Assembly (NCBI GenBank): GCA_013397115.1
Contig: VWZW01001381.1
Location: 310,001 to 374,000, forward strand
Length of the DNA: 64,000 nt
From: Edolisoma coerulescens
Taxonomy: Eukaryota; Chordata; Aves; Passeriformes; Campephagidae
Direction of reading: 5' to 3'
This document shows positions 37,300-48,269 of the stretch, in pieces. A program made the position numbers and the translations under genes. The notes beneath the pieces are model-generated. The model was given only the letters and a program-made list of their open reading frames with translations, made no database searches and was not told where the DNA came from. Position 1 is the first letter of the stretch. The number at the start of each line of letters is the position of its first letter.

Positions 37300-37850
37300 C
37301 AAGGTGAGGGGAGTGGTTATTTCCTTTTACTTAGTGCTTGGGAGGCTCTGTCTGGAGTACCGTGTCCAGTTTGGGTCTCTCACTGCTACAGAGCTTGCTC
37401 AAGGGGAAAAAGTCTGGCAGGGGAGCCATTGAGACTGTTGGGAGCTGCTTGGACAATGTCACCAGGAGGAAAGACTGAGGGACCTGCTCAGTCCTCAGAA
37501 GAAAGGCTAAGGGGGATCCAGGTGCTCTTGTCTATTAACTAAATGGATGCTATAGAGAAGATGGGACCAGACTTCTCTCAGAGGTGCACAGTGAAAGGTC
37601 AAAGGATGACAGAGAAGTTACAAGAAGGGAAATTCTGATTAGACACAGGTTTAAAAAAAATCCCAATGAGAACAGTGAGACACCAGAACATGGACCCCGA
37701 AAAGCTGTGTGGTCTCTGCTTTTGGAGACATTCAAAGCTTATCTCAAACTGGTCTAACTTTGAGGTGAGCCTTGTTCAGGGCAGAAGCTGGGCTGGGCCC
37801 TCTCCAGCAGTCCCATCTGACCAAAACCTTTGAGTGGCTCTGAAGTACTG
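37300..37850 (+). mobile_element. CR1 LINE 3' fragment (plus orientation)
   Basis: CR1 landmarks occur in the expected order: GGCTCTGTCTGGAGTACCGT with GTCCAGTTTGGG, a block with GGAAAGACTGAGGGACCTGC, GAAATTCTGATTAGACACAGG, and a degraded tail near 37.8 kb. It represents roughly the last 550 bp of a CR1 element, diverged and without a usable reading frame. Confidence 0.8.
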
Positions 37851-38078
37851 CTAAATCTACTAAAATGTAGGGAAGAGCTGGAAGCAAGGAAGAACTCTGT
37901 GGCTTCTCAGAACCACCAGCTCCTTGCACGTTTGTGTGAGCTTACACTTTAAAGGGAGCTTGGGGCAGAATAGAGCAAGAGGCATCCCATGTGCTACCCA
38001 CACGACTTTCACACTGGCAGCTTTTAGATCTCATGTTTGTCTTTAAGAAGCTGCAAAATCAGTCCGTCCCTGAGGAGT

Positions 38079-38098
38079 CTGTGTGTGTGTGTGTGTGT
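38079..38098. repeat. (GT)n microsatellite
   Basis: Ten GT dinucleotides in intergenic DNA. Confidence 0.9.
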
Positions 38099-41003
38099 AG
38101 GAGCAGAGTGCAAGTGGAAATGTGGGGCGGGCTGAATGCTGTCTCTTGCTCCTGAGTGTTGCCCTGTAGGTGCTGCTCACAGGCCGTAGTGCAGCTGCCA
38201 GGGATGGCCAGAGGAGACTGCTCCCAGCTGTTCACTTTGCCTCTGTCAGGGCCAGGAAAATGGGAGGCATTGCTCTGCTTCAGCTACCTCTGGTTCTGGT
38301 TCTGCGTGATGAAACCTACAGTGTAGGGTTTGTATGGGAGAAGGTGACTGCTGTAATTGGGTACTGGACACACCACCTGCACTGTCAGCCCTGCTGTGAG
38401 TGACCTTTGGCAAAGGAGCAACATGCACACTTGGACCAAAAGTTGCCACATCCAAGTCGTGGCCCTGTGATTCTGTTCCTTGGGGAGCAGATCTGATTAA
38501 AGTGATCCCCTGGCCCTGTGAGCCTGGAGAGTGTGGCCCCAGCTGAGGGAGAGGGACTCATGACCCCTGTGCCACAGCAAGGGCTACAGGACTTCTAGGA
38601 AGAGGGTGAATCCCTCTGAAAGAAAAATCTTGTTTAGGGAGGGTGGCACTGGCACCAGCTGCCAGAAGGGGCAGGGAGCATTTGGGAGATGACCACAGCA
38701 AGGTTCCTCCCCACTCCAAGTTGTGTCACCACTGACCTGGGTCTGTGCCCCAAGGTTTTTTTGCACCCTCCATGATCACTCCTGGCCAGGCACGTGGAGC
38801 CCTACAGCCCTGGCAAGGCCATGGGATGGTGACCCTGAAGGTCCTGGGACAAAATGGTGTTTTTGTCCTTCTTTGCTCTTTTCCCATGACACCCCTGACC
38901 TGAAGTTCAGCAGTTTATCCTGCCTCCTGATAATCCTGGCTGCTTTCATAATCCAGGTGTGCTCTGTGCCAACCCTTCTCTGGTGTGCACATTTCTGGCT
39001 CTTTGGTCTCCTTGAGCAGACAGAGGAGGGACCGGAAACCAGGGGGCCCTAAAGGCAGCGCACCTGCAACCACCACCAAGGGAGCCCTGTGCAGGAGAGA
39101 GGGCAGGGATGAGCCTTACTGGGTTTACAGGCCTCCCAGTGAGCAGATTTTAAGAAAAAACAGCACAAGGATCAGGTAACCTTCCTGCCTCCTCAACTCA
39201 CTTGTTCCTTTTGGGTCTAGTCAGTCTGGCCCCACCAGTTTAGGATTTCCCTGGGACGCGTGTGTGTGACTAAGTGGCCAACTGGTTTGGTTTAAGCTCA
39301 ATTATAACGAGAGAGGAAACTGCTGCTTTCCCAAAAGTCTCTCCTGAGGTGTGAGAAACCTGCAGCACAGCAGCACCTCTTACTCAGCAGTGCCAAGTTC
39401 CACAGAAATTCATATTTATTTTGGCATTTAAATGAGCTCTCACACAAAGCTGCCTTAATATCGAACAAGTGCAAAATAACCCTGGGCAGATTAGTATTTG
39501 TGTCATTACAGAGGTTTAAAAAAATTACTCTAAAAGGCACTGTAAATCCGTGGAAGGAGATTTTCATTCTCTGCCAAGCAGCATGCACAGTAACAACCAA
39601 GTAATCAAGAAAATCGCCATGCCCTGACTCAATGGGAGTGCAGATGATGTCTCTCATCCCTCCTAGTTCTGCTGCCTCTGGGGCCAAGGCACACTGGGAG
39701 GCACTTTCTGGTCTGTGGCAGTTAGTGAAGGAGTTGGTGAGTGTCTGGGATATGGAAAACACACCATAAGAGCACACTTCACTCCTGTTTCTCCTGTTAG
39801 CCTGTTCCTTTGCTCCACCAGACTCCACTGAAGCAGAGGAGCTGGCTCTGTTTTAACACATTTTTGAATCATCCTGGGACATACTGTAGCTATCAGTGAC
39901 ACCACATCTGCTCAAAAAGCTAATTTCTTGAAAGTGTGTTACTGTTTCAAGCATATCCCTCCTACCTTCAGTCTGCAAGTCAACAAGTTGCATCATGCCT
40001 TCACAAACCCTTTTCTGAGCCTGCTCTCTCATGTTATATCAGCATCTTTGAGTTTTCTCCCTCATCCTCTGTGTTACACCTGTGGACTGTGTAGATAGAA
40101 GGGAGAAGAGGGAGGGTTAGCATCATTTCCACTTTAAATTTACTAGAAAAAGGCAAGTTAGCCTATGACACATTTCAAAGTCAGTCCTTAGGAGGGCTCT
40201 TTCTCATGCCAAGGGATTCAGAAGGCTCAGATGTCCTTGTGTTGCCCTTCAGTGCTGGTAGGCAGAGTGGGGAAGACCCAGGCTGACTGATTCTAGACAG
40301 CACTGTGCCTGAGGAAGGGGTTTACTTGCCAAGAGCATATGAGTATTTGGTAGCATAACACACCATGTAAAATCTCACGGGAGAGTATCCTCTAAAAAGG
40401 GAAATTATAGCCTCATACCATCAGGAAGTTTAAAAGTTATTATCATTATTATCATCATCACCTTCACTGATATTTTGTTTTGATATTGTTTCTACTTCCA
40501 AATAAAAACTTTACATGTATTCAGAACATCAGAAAGACATCATTTCACAAACTGAATTACATACCTACAAGCTCCTTTCCTATTCTTGATTATGCAAGTT
40601 ACCCAACAAGAGACAAGCAAATGAATACAGATTTGACCATTTGACGCAGCAGATACAGACATGTGCAGTGATGAAAAGTTCACATCTTTCCTCTGGCATT
40701 TGCTTGCTGTGGCTTGGATTTCTATTTCCTCATTTATTAAGCACTCCTAACATTGAATCAACTTTATTCAAGAAAAGTAGCACAGAGAAAGTACCCTTCT
40801 TCTGCACCCTCAAGCAGCTGGTCTTTGGTCCACAGTGACAGCTTCAAAGAAGCCAGCATCTCTCTGCCATTTTTCCCCAAGTGCAATCTCCCAGTTGGCC
40901 CACTCCAACCCATGGAGAGCTATTGCTGTCACCCCACCAGCCGTTACAAGGATCACATTCCCAAGGAAGAACACCAGTTTCTCATAGTCAGGCTGTCTGG
41001 GTT

Positions 41004-41009
41004 TTTATT
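41004..41009 (-). terminator. GPRC5A: Candidate GPRC5A polyadenylation signal
   Basis: TTTATT on the plus strand is AATAAA on the minus strand, about 1.2 kb past the GPRC5A stop. This would give a 3' UTR of about 1.2 kb including the CA-repeat tract at 41.2 kb. Other TTTATT copies occur further left (for example near 40733), so the true 3' end is not settled. Confidence 0.4.
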
Positions 41010-41201
41010 AACTAAACAGTCCATATACAAAGTACTAAATAAATATACAGATGTGTCAGACGCCAGTGTACCATACACACCCACTTGGAGAGCTCTCTGT
41101 AGTTATACATGAAATATCATGGAAAGCTATTTATCAAATGCAAAGCAGGTTACAGAATGATTCAACTCTGCAGACTCATTGCTCATCACCAGGGTGCAGT
41201 C

Positions 41202-41246
41202 CACACACACCACGCACACACACACCACGCGCACACACACACACAT
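41202..41246. repeat. (CA)n imperfect microsatellite with CACG units
   Basis: Repeated ACACAC interrupted by CCACGC units; probably within the GPRC5A 3' UTR if the candidate poly(A) site is right. Confidence 0.9.
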
Positions 41247-42226
41247 GCTTTTGCTCACTCATGCCTGGGAAGAAGGGTGTCTGCCCTCTGTAACGTGGCT
41301 GCTTGGGAAATGTTTGTGTTAATTCACAGACACACTCAGGAAGAGGCCGAGATCCAAGGTTCACAGGATTATATCCCACCAGGGTATTGCAAGGAGCCAC
41401 ATGGAAGAGGTTTTGTCTTTGGGGATCCACAGCCTGGAGTGGCAGGTGTGGGGAGGGAGAATTAGCAGGGTTGGGCAGGCAGCTTGGGGAGCTCAGCTGG
41501 GGCAAATGGGTAGGAGTCAGAGCTGGAAAGGAGGCTGTCAGAACATGAATTGGAAAACGTGTCAGGGTAAATTGGTGTAGCTGGTTTTATGTCTTTAAAT
41601 TTTCTTCCCCATTTCCAGCATGGTCTCTAAATGATGAGGAAGGTGTTGGAAGCAAATATGAAGATGAAAAAATGAATACTCTGTCTCTTCTCCACTGATG
41701 TCTGGAGGACAGCCAGGCAGGGCTGGAAGAGGGCACAAAAGCAATAGTGGATAGATAAAGATGTCCTCAGTAGTACCTGAGAAGTCTTTGGGGGTGGGCA
41801 GGAGGAAGGAATGTGTAGGGCTGAAGCGCCTGGTCCTTCCTCTTCTCCCATCAGATGAGGGGTGCAGGCACCCCCATGAGCTGATTAAAGCAGGTCCTGT
41901 CTGGGGCAGAGCCAGCTAATGATCTTCCTGCTTCTCCAGCATTCCTGCTGAAAATAGGCCAGGATGCTCTTCCATCAGAAGGGAGAAGCTCTATTCCATG
42001 CAGACACAGAGTGAGCAGGGACAGGACGGCCAGGGCTGTGTCTGAAAGCTATGTTTGAAGAGTAAGAGGGAGCTACAAGGGTGCCTGTGTGGGGGAAAGA
42101 GGATCCCTCCCCTCTTTTGCTGGTGTGGCTTGACTCTTTTGCAGGATCATCTCACTTGTCAGCATGTGGCCCATTCCCCATGCCTCTGCTGAGGGGCACT
42201 TAGTCTCTTTGCTCACTGTGGAGCTG

Positions 42227-44975
42227 CTACATGGGGCTTTTCCCACCAGTGTAGTCGTGGTATGGGCTTGTCCGGGCCTTGGGGCGAGGGATGGAGAAAT
42301 CATTCTGGGGTTCAATGGCCTGAAAAGGAAGCACAGAACTCTTTACATTTGAAAATTGGACAGAAGTCATAAAACAGGGCTTATAAAGAAAATAAAGGAA
42401 GGGAGAAACAGAGCTGAAGGTTTCCTGAGAATGTGACCAATAAGGCTGTGGAAGAAGATGCTGGTGGAACAAACTAGTGATGGAGACATGTCACCAGAGG
42501 ACATGTGGGAACACGATGTGAGCTACTAGATCTGGCTAGGCTGTGGTCTGAAGGAGGACTGGTGAATGGACAGGTGGACATGCAGATTGCCCACTCTGGA
42601 TCTGCACTGCAACTTCCAGTGTCTGCTGGTGGGAATACATTCAGGGCATGGGCTGAGGAAATAAGCACACTCTCCTGAGGAAAGGGCACAATCTACTGTA
42701 GGAATGGTACTCAAAAAGAGGACTTCTTACGTGGTACCAAATCCCAAAGTACTGCAAACCACAGCCTCTTTACCTTGGGTCCCTCTTGCCTTCCCATGTC
42801 CCTGGACATGTCACAGCTCTCTCCCCCCAGTCCCAGGAACCTCCATGAACATGTCACAGTATCACCTGGCTCCATGCAAAGCACCTGCCTGCCTTCACAG
42901 AGCCTGTTCCAGGTCCATCTGTCTTTGCCCCTTCTCCTTCCCTCCCTTTCAGTGCCTGAACAATATAGCCTGTAGCCTGCATGTGGTGAAACAGGTGACG
43001 GTGACATGAACTTACCTTCATCTGAAAGTGAGAAGCGTATGGGGAGTAGTTGAGGTCTCCTGTGTCACAAGACAAAAGTAGGGGAAGGTTAGTGCATTAG
43101 CATTACACAGTAGCTTGGAAATACCACATCAAGGGAGACTCACAGGGTCTGTGGCTACATTAGCAGCTGCTTTTAGACTGGTCTAACTATGCAGTGTGCA
43201 GGCAGGAGTGAGCTAAAATCCACGGGTGGAAGACATTAAATATTTCCTTCTGAAAGCAGGAATGAATGGTATTGCAAATAACAGGGCATAGGTGGCCTTG
43301 GAGTTTAGACACCTCCTGTTGCCTCACAATTACTGTCACCATCACCAGCCAAATCCCTCCCACTTGTATGCACAAGACCCCCTTCATGGTATTCCCTGGG
43401 AGAGCACAGCCTTTCCTGGCTCTTGTTTTACAAACCTGGGGGTCTGACTCCAGGTGACAAACATGATACCAATAGCAAATCCACAGCCAGAGAAATCACA
43501 TCTCCTACCCATAGACTTGGGAAAGCTCAATTGATAGAGCGTTTTGCTTTGTCCAAATAGGCAGAAGACTCATACAGAAAAGGAAGACCTCCTTTCCTCC
43601 TTTTTGGATGATGGATTCATTCTTACATAGATAAGGGAACCAGACCAGAACTGGAATAAATAACCTCCAAGATATAACCTAGATAGGCCAGAAGAGCTGA
43701 TGTGTCAGTAACAAACAAAAAAACCCTCCTGATTTTTAACATGGACTTCCCAGACATAGCAGGGTCATAAGGAGTTATATTTCAGCCCTGACATGCAGCA
43801 AGTCTCCTACTCAGTCACTCCTCCTACACATCTTTAGCTTTTGCATTGGTCCTCATTCATTTCCCTCTGGTCTGGAGATTAATTTTCATGTGCATTTCCA
43901 AAGTTTCATCAGTCTGAAACTTTTTCCTAGCCTCTAATTCATCTATCACCTTCAAATCTTTTCTTGTAGCTCTCCTAACTCTTTTAGGTCATGAGTGGTG
44001 CTTGTGTACCTAGGGGTGGGGGGACAGTGGAGTCATTCCCTTCACCATACCTTGCACAATTTCATCTTGGGTGTAGGCACGGTTGTCCACTCCACTTGCC
44101 TGCTTTATGAACTTCGGTTGGCAGAAGTCATTTTCTGGAGGATAGTCCTCTAGCTTCAGAGGAGCAGTAAGGAAACAAATTTCGGGGACAATATACATTA
44201 TCAGGAAAATCCAGCCATTGGACACCAGAGCAATGGCCACAACAGGATCATCCCAAATTTCTTTGTCTAAAACCGTGTTGCCTTTCATGAGCATAGTGAT
44301 CCACACTACCCAAATGGCAATGGAGAACAGGACAGTGACGAAGATGTGCGCCCCATGCCTCTTCCAGCTTTTGTATGACCCACAGAATGTGAACATGGAA
44401 ATCAAGAAGGTCAGAGCCATCAAGAAGAGCACATAGATCAGAAGCATGACAAAGTCCTTGTTGGTATTCTCCCGAGGCATACTCAGAAATTCTTTTCTCT
44501 GGTTTACTAACATGGTGACCAAGTACTCAATGCTGATCACAACTTGTACCAGGGCAAAGGAAACAATGAAGAGCAGCAGCACCCGCCAGGAGAAGGGCTT
44601 TCTTCCTCTCACTAATTTGTTGAGGTTGCAGGCGTGGGTGAGGAGGCATGAGAAGCAGAGAGCAAAGATGACTCCAAATAGGAAGAAGCGAGTGGGACGA
44701 GTCCTGTCATTGAGTTTAATGATGAAGGCAAAAGTGAGACCAAAAACGCCGAGTGTGCCTAAAAGAAAGAAAAAATAGACAGAGATCATGTGCCGCTTGC
44801 TGTTGTCTTGGACTTTGCAGATGAGGAAGAAGAGCGAGCAGATGAGGAAAATGGTGATGAGGATGCCTGCTGCAGCCAGCGACTCCAGGACAATCCCCCA
44901 GGCCTTCTCCGTGTCACAGAGCAGGTAGTAGTCAGCATCGATGCTGCCGCAGCCTGAGGGAGGCGGCGTTGTCAT
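42227..44975 (-). CDS. GPRC5A: GPRC5A (RAI3), retinoic acid-induced class C orphan GPCR
   Basis: Seven-helix plasma-membrane receptor of the GPRC5 family, retinoid-inducible, with no known ligand. Coding exons on the minus strand are 44975-44051 (ends phase 1), 43059-43016 (ends phase 0) and 42319-42227, giving 353 residues; human has 357. Helices lie at about residues 27-53, 62-87, 96-118, 130-153, 174-196, 208-230 and 245-270. Family landmarks include LLCDTEKAWGIVLES, FGLTFAFII, TRFFLFGVIFALCFSCLL, KLVRGRKP, YVLFLMALTFL and WKRHGAHI. The tail carries GVDNRAYTQDEI, NYSPYASHFQ and FSIPRPK, closer to human GPRC5A than GPRC5D. Tyr313, 316, 343 and 346 align with human tyrosines 317, 320, 347 and 350, reported EGFR targets. 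The ATG at 44975 is chosen because the acceptor at 45007 lies between it and the upstream in-frame ATG. The N-terminal region is short, as usual in this family. Confidence 0.95.
43510..43600 (+). repeat. Possible tRNA-derived SINE relic
   Basis: Within the first GPRC5A coding intron, AAGCTCAATTGATAGAGCG at 43523-43541 reproduces a tRNA D-arm, with GCTC pairing to GAGC, like the A-box head of tRNA-derived SINEs. No convincing anticodon stem, T-arm or B-box follows, so it is not a functional tRNA. It may be a decayed tRNA-SINE head or chance. Confidence 0.3.
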
Positions 44976-45006
44976 CCTCTCGCCTTCTTGAACAGCCTCT
45001 CCAAAG
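44976..45006 (-). other. GPRC5A: GPRC5A 5' UTR in the first coding exon, with acceptor
   Basis: On the minus strand a T-rich tract TTTTTTCTTTTTCTACAG ends at 45007 and is followed by 31 nt of leader and the ATG at 44975. This 3' splice site shows that at least one noncoding exon lies upstream (higher coordinates). Confidence 0.8.
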
Positions 45007-47518
45007 CTGTAGAAAAAGAAAAAACACAAGCTGTCAAGTCAACTGTCTGGGTACTGTCAGCAGTGGGGAAGGAGAGGCAGGACAGACCTCCATCCCCACC
45101 TCCCTGGGCAAGGACACCACAGTGCTAAGGACATGGGGCAAGGGGAGCAGAGACGTCTCATTGTTCGGCACTGGTTCTCCATCAAGGGCAAGCCAAGCCC
45201 CTCAGGAGGAGGTAATTCACCTTGCACGTCCCTCTGCACTGTGCCTGATGTTGTGCAATGTTTTAGGAGTGTGGGGAGCAGGGAGAAGGTGAGGTGCTTC
45301 AGCAGGCATTTGCTTCATGCCCTGCAGTGCAGAGAGTGAGCTGCCTTGTCACTTCTGTGATACAAGAGCAGCTGTTAGTCATAATACAGTTGACGCTCTT
45401 TTGACAAGTTCAAACAACATCAGTGCCTCGTACCAGGGAGATTCAGAGATGAACAGTGCAGAACAGGAAACTCATTGTTCTGTTTATTTTCCCCCGTTTA
45501 CATTCTCTGAAGCACTTCTGGCTTTGGTTTACTGTTACGAATGAAGGGGGAACTTTAATACCTTTTACCTTGCAGATAACTAACTTGGATGCCTCCAGCA
45601 TAGCTCTTCTCACTCCAAACTCAACAGCAAATACAGGCCACCAACCATTAGCCCTAAACTTATATTCCACCTGCTTCATGGCAGTGTAGCAATAAGGAGT
45701 GTCTCAAAGACCTCAGTCTCCTCCCCAAGATACTGCCTTGCACTGACTAGAGGCCTGACATGTCAGAGCTAATGCTGGTCATTGCATGAAGTAACCACTA
45801 AATTATTGCATGAGGAGTCCACAAGTCAATGATGTCAAGGTCTCTAATGCATTCCTGCTGTCTCATCATAAGGATTTCAGTGCTGTCTGAGCAAGCTTGT
45901 CTCCCAGAGGATAAGAGGGCTTAAGTGGGCTGTTTAGGGGAATTAAGTTCCCTACTTTCTTGGGAGCTTGAAGCATATGCAGAAACCACAGCACGAGGGC
46001 TGTGGGGCACTTCATGGCCCATTATGCAGGCACCGAGTGAGTTTAGATCCTAGGGGCCAGGTACTGATTTCTAGATACCAAATTGCTCAGTTAGGCTTGA
46101 GTCTCTAAAATCTATCAAAAGAGGAGTTTAGATACAGTATCACGATGAAACATGGGCGAACCTGTCCTTAATAGTGACCCACACTGGAAAACCAGGGGCT
46201 TTCTAATAAGGAAAAAATTAACCTTGCAAAATTTAGACTTTACTGCTCACTATGCCATTTGCCTTGATTTTTCTGCTCCAGAAGAACATACTGCACTTAT
46301 GAAGTTGGTTCTCAAACCCTTCCAGCAGATTTTAGTGAATGCAGAGTGTGTTTTTAATAAATGGCAGTTGATCTGACTAAGGGATGAACAAAGGGTGAAA
46401 ACATCACCGACTCACTCTCAGCCCCCCATAAGCTTCAATGGGACCTGCTTAAAACTGAACTGAGGAAATATTTTCCAGCTTCTAACCTCACTGTGTAAAA
46501 GATGTGCAGCTCTTCAAAAGGCTGGCTACAATAAAATGAAAATTATTCAAATATGCAGGAACTTTGGACTCCCATGGACAGAGAGGAATAAGTGGATAAC
46601 ACATGCAGGAGTTTTCACAATCATTGTACACAAAGTTTTGGGGATTTACGATCTCTTGCACAGATAGCTGAGTTATCTGGACAATTGTGAGTAATAAATA
46701 ATGAACCTTTCTGAAAATCTAGAGAGAAAACTATAAAATTTTATCCATGGACATTTACTGTTAATTAGATTAGCTTATCTGTTCACAGCTCTGGCAGATA
46801 CAGACTGGTGCTCGCTGTTGAGGCACGTGGAGAGCCCACAGAACCAGCGTGAGCGACCTCATGACAGCACAGAGCACACCCATCGCTTTGGGTCCTGACT
46901 GGTGCTGACTGCAAGTGGTACTTGCCACAGCCAGCCACCACGGTCAGTGGAACCTATGGGATGGAAATTACCTTCCTGACTTGGAGAACTGGGCCACTTG
47001 CAAGCATTTTTGCTGCCTTTTCTTTTTTTCCAGCGTAGATGTCCTGTGAGGCATGATGAGGCATGAAGAGCCTCTACCCTGTCTCCCGAGTGAGTGTTGC
47101 TCCCCAGAAGCTGAGTCTGCTCATCCAGCACCTTACAGAAGTGTCTAGGAATTCCAAGGGGCTCTGCAGTCTGCGCAAGGGAGCCTATGCTGTGGTAGCT
47201 TACACAGCACACCCCAAATCATAGCTCTCGCTTGAGCGAGGAGTCTTCTCCTTCCACCCTGACCCTCCCTTCCCACTGATACTTGTATATAAAATACACC
47301 CATTCACCCACAAATTTCAAATCGTTTCCCGGCAGTGCCTCCCCAGCTCCAGCTGGCAATCCCATCTCAGAGTCAAGGATGGGAGGCACTCTCAGTTCAC
47401 TGTGGCACCCCATGGCCCTGCTCTCCCACGCCGCAGAGCCATGGTCCTGCACGCCATCCCAACCGAGCTGCAGAAGGCAGGCCCACCCCGGATCCTGTAA
47501 AACATCGCCTTGCGTTAC

Positions 47519-47810
47519 CTTTCTGGGTCCTGCCTGGCGAAGGCAGCAGGGAGGCTCGGTCTAGGAGAGGCACTTTCCCAGCGCACCAGTAACCAGCGCC
47601 TCCGCTCCTGCAACCCCGGCCGAGCAGCAGCCCCGCGCTCGCCTTTCCTGGGAGCTTTAACAGCTGGAGGGCTGAGGAGGTGGGGCTGAGCACGCCTATT
47701 CCAGTTCCACCGCCTCGCCTCTCCCACTGGACACGGCTGTGAAAATTCGGCCCCCGTGCCAGGAAATGAAGTAAGGGCTCCTGACGTCAGCGGGGCACTC
47801 ACCCCTGCGT
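47519..47810 (-). other. GPRC5A: Probable GPRC5A 5' UTR exon 1
   Basis: A GC-rich segment ends on the minus strand with CCCAGAAAG followed by a GTAACG donor at 47518. It lies 2.5 kb upstream of the GPRC5A coding-exon acceptor, directly downstream of a CRE-containing GC-rich promoter-like stretch. The 5' boundary (transcription start) is not visible; I place it near the CRE. The 95-codon frame across it is not conserved-looking and is treated as UTR. Confidence 0.45.
47782..47789. promoter_or_regulatory. GPRC5A: Palindromic CRE (TGACGTCA)
   Basis: A perfect eight-base CREB/ATF site in the GC-rich region proposed as the GPRC5A core promoter. cAMP/CREB control is inferred from the motif and position only. 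Confidence 0.65.
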
Positions 47811-48262
47811 CGGGGTGGAGATGGAGCCCTGGGACAGCGCTGAATGCTGCTCAGTCAGGCACCTGATAAGGTGCTCCCCTGTCTGGCTCCTGGCACCCGT
47901 GGGTGGGGACCGGCACTATGAATAGCAGTGCGTCCCCTCCCTGCTCCGAGCCTTTTGTCTCCTCGCCTGCTTTCTCACCAGATAAGTGCTTGCAAAGTAG
48001 GCGGTGAGGAGGCTGTAGTTGGTGTGTGAACGGGCCCGCAGTGCCCAGAGAGAGTGGCAAGCCTGGATCAGAGATGGTTTCCTCGGGCCTCTCGATGGGT
48101 GCTGCGTCTACGTGCAGGGACATGTCTGCTCTGCTTGTCCCTTCCACCCGTGCCACTGAGAGCCACCGGCTTCTCTCCTGAAAAGGGCAGCTTGGCTTTC
48201 CCCGGGTCTCGCTCAGACCACCCTTACTTTCTGAAGGCTCAGTTCTGCCAGCTCGCGAGGGC

Positions 48263-48269
48263 TGAGTCA
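48263..48269. promoter_or_regulatory. GPRC5A: AP-1 site (TGAGTCA)
   Basis: Consensus AP-1 heptamer about 480 bp upstream of the CRE on the GPRC5A promoter side. A seven-base motif is expected by chance every few kilobases, so only its position gives it weight. Confidence 0.35.

Larger units (their letters stand above)
21730..40980. other. Long intergenic region between HEBP1 and GPRC5A
   Basis: About 19 kb with no recognisable protein-coding gene on either strand. In human this slot holds GPRC5D, whose seven-helix domain is in one long exon; no comparable frame or GPRC5-family motif is present. Contents include (CAA)n near 23.16 kb, AT-rich stretches near 25.6-26.2 and 29.88-30.0 kb, CR1 fragments at about 32.91 and 37.30 kb, (TTTG)n plus a G-run near 35.3 kb, an orphan CpG island at about 35.5 kb with an assembly gap, and (GT)n at 38.08 kb. 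Open frames up to 176 codons lack protein-like composition. Confidence 0.6.

Noticed and set aside
39298..39828. 176-codon minus-strand open frame
   Set aside because: No recognisable family and mixed composition; GPRC5D, expected nearby, would be on the plus strand and seven-helix-like, which this is not.
43523..43541. Functional tRNA gene
   Set aside because: Only a D-arm-like segment is present; the acceptor stem, anticodon loop and T-arm cannot be formed.
44976..45029. Upstream ATG at 45029 as the GPRC5A start
   Set aside because: The frame there crosses a strong T-rich acceptor at 45007, so that ATG lies in the intron; the ATG at 44975 also matches the family N-terminus.
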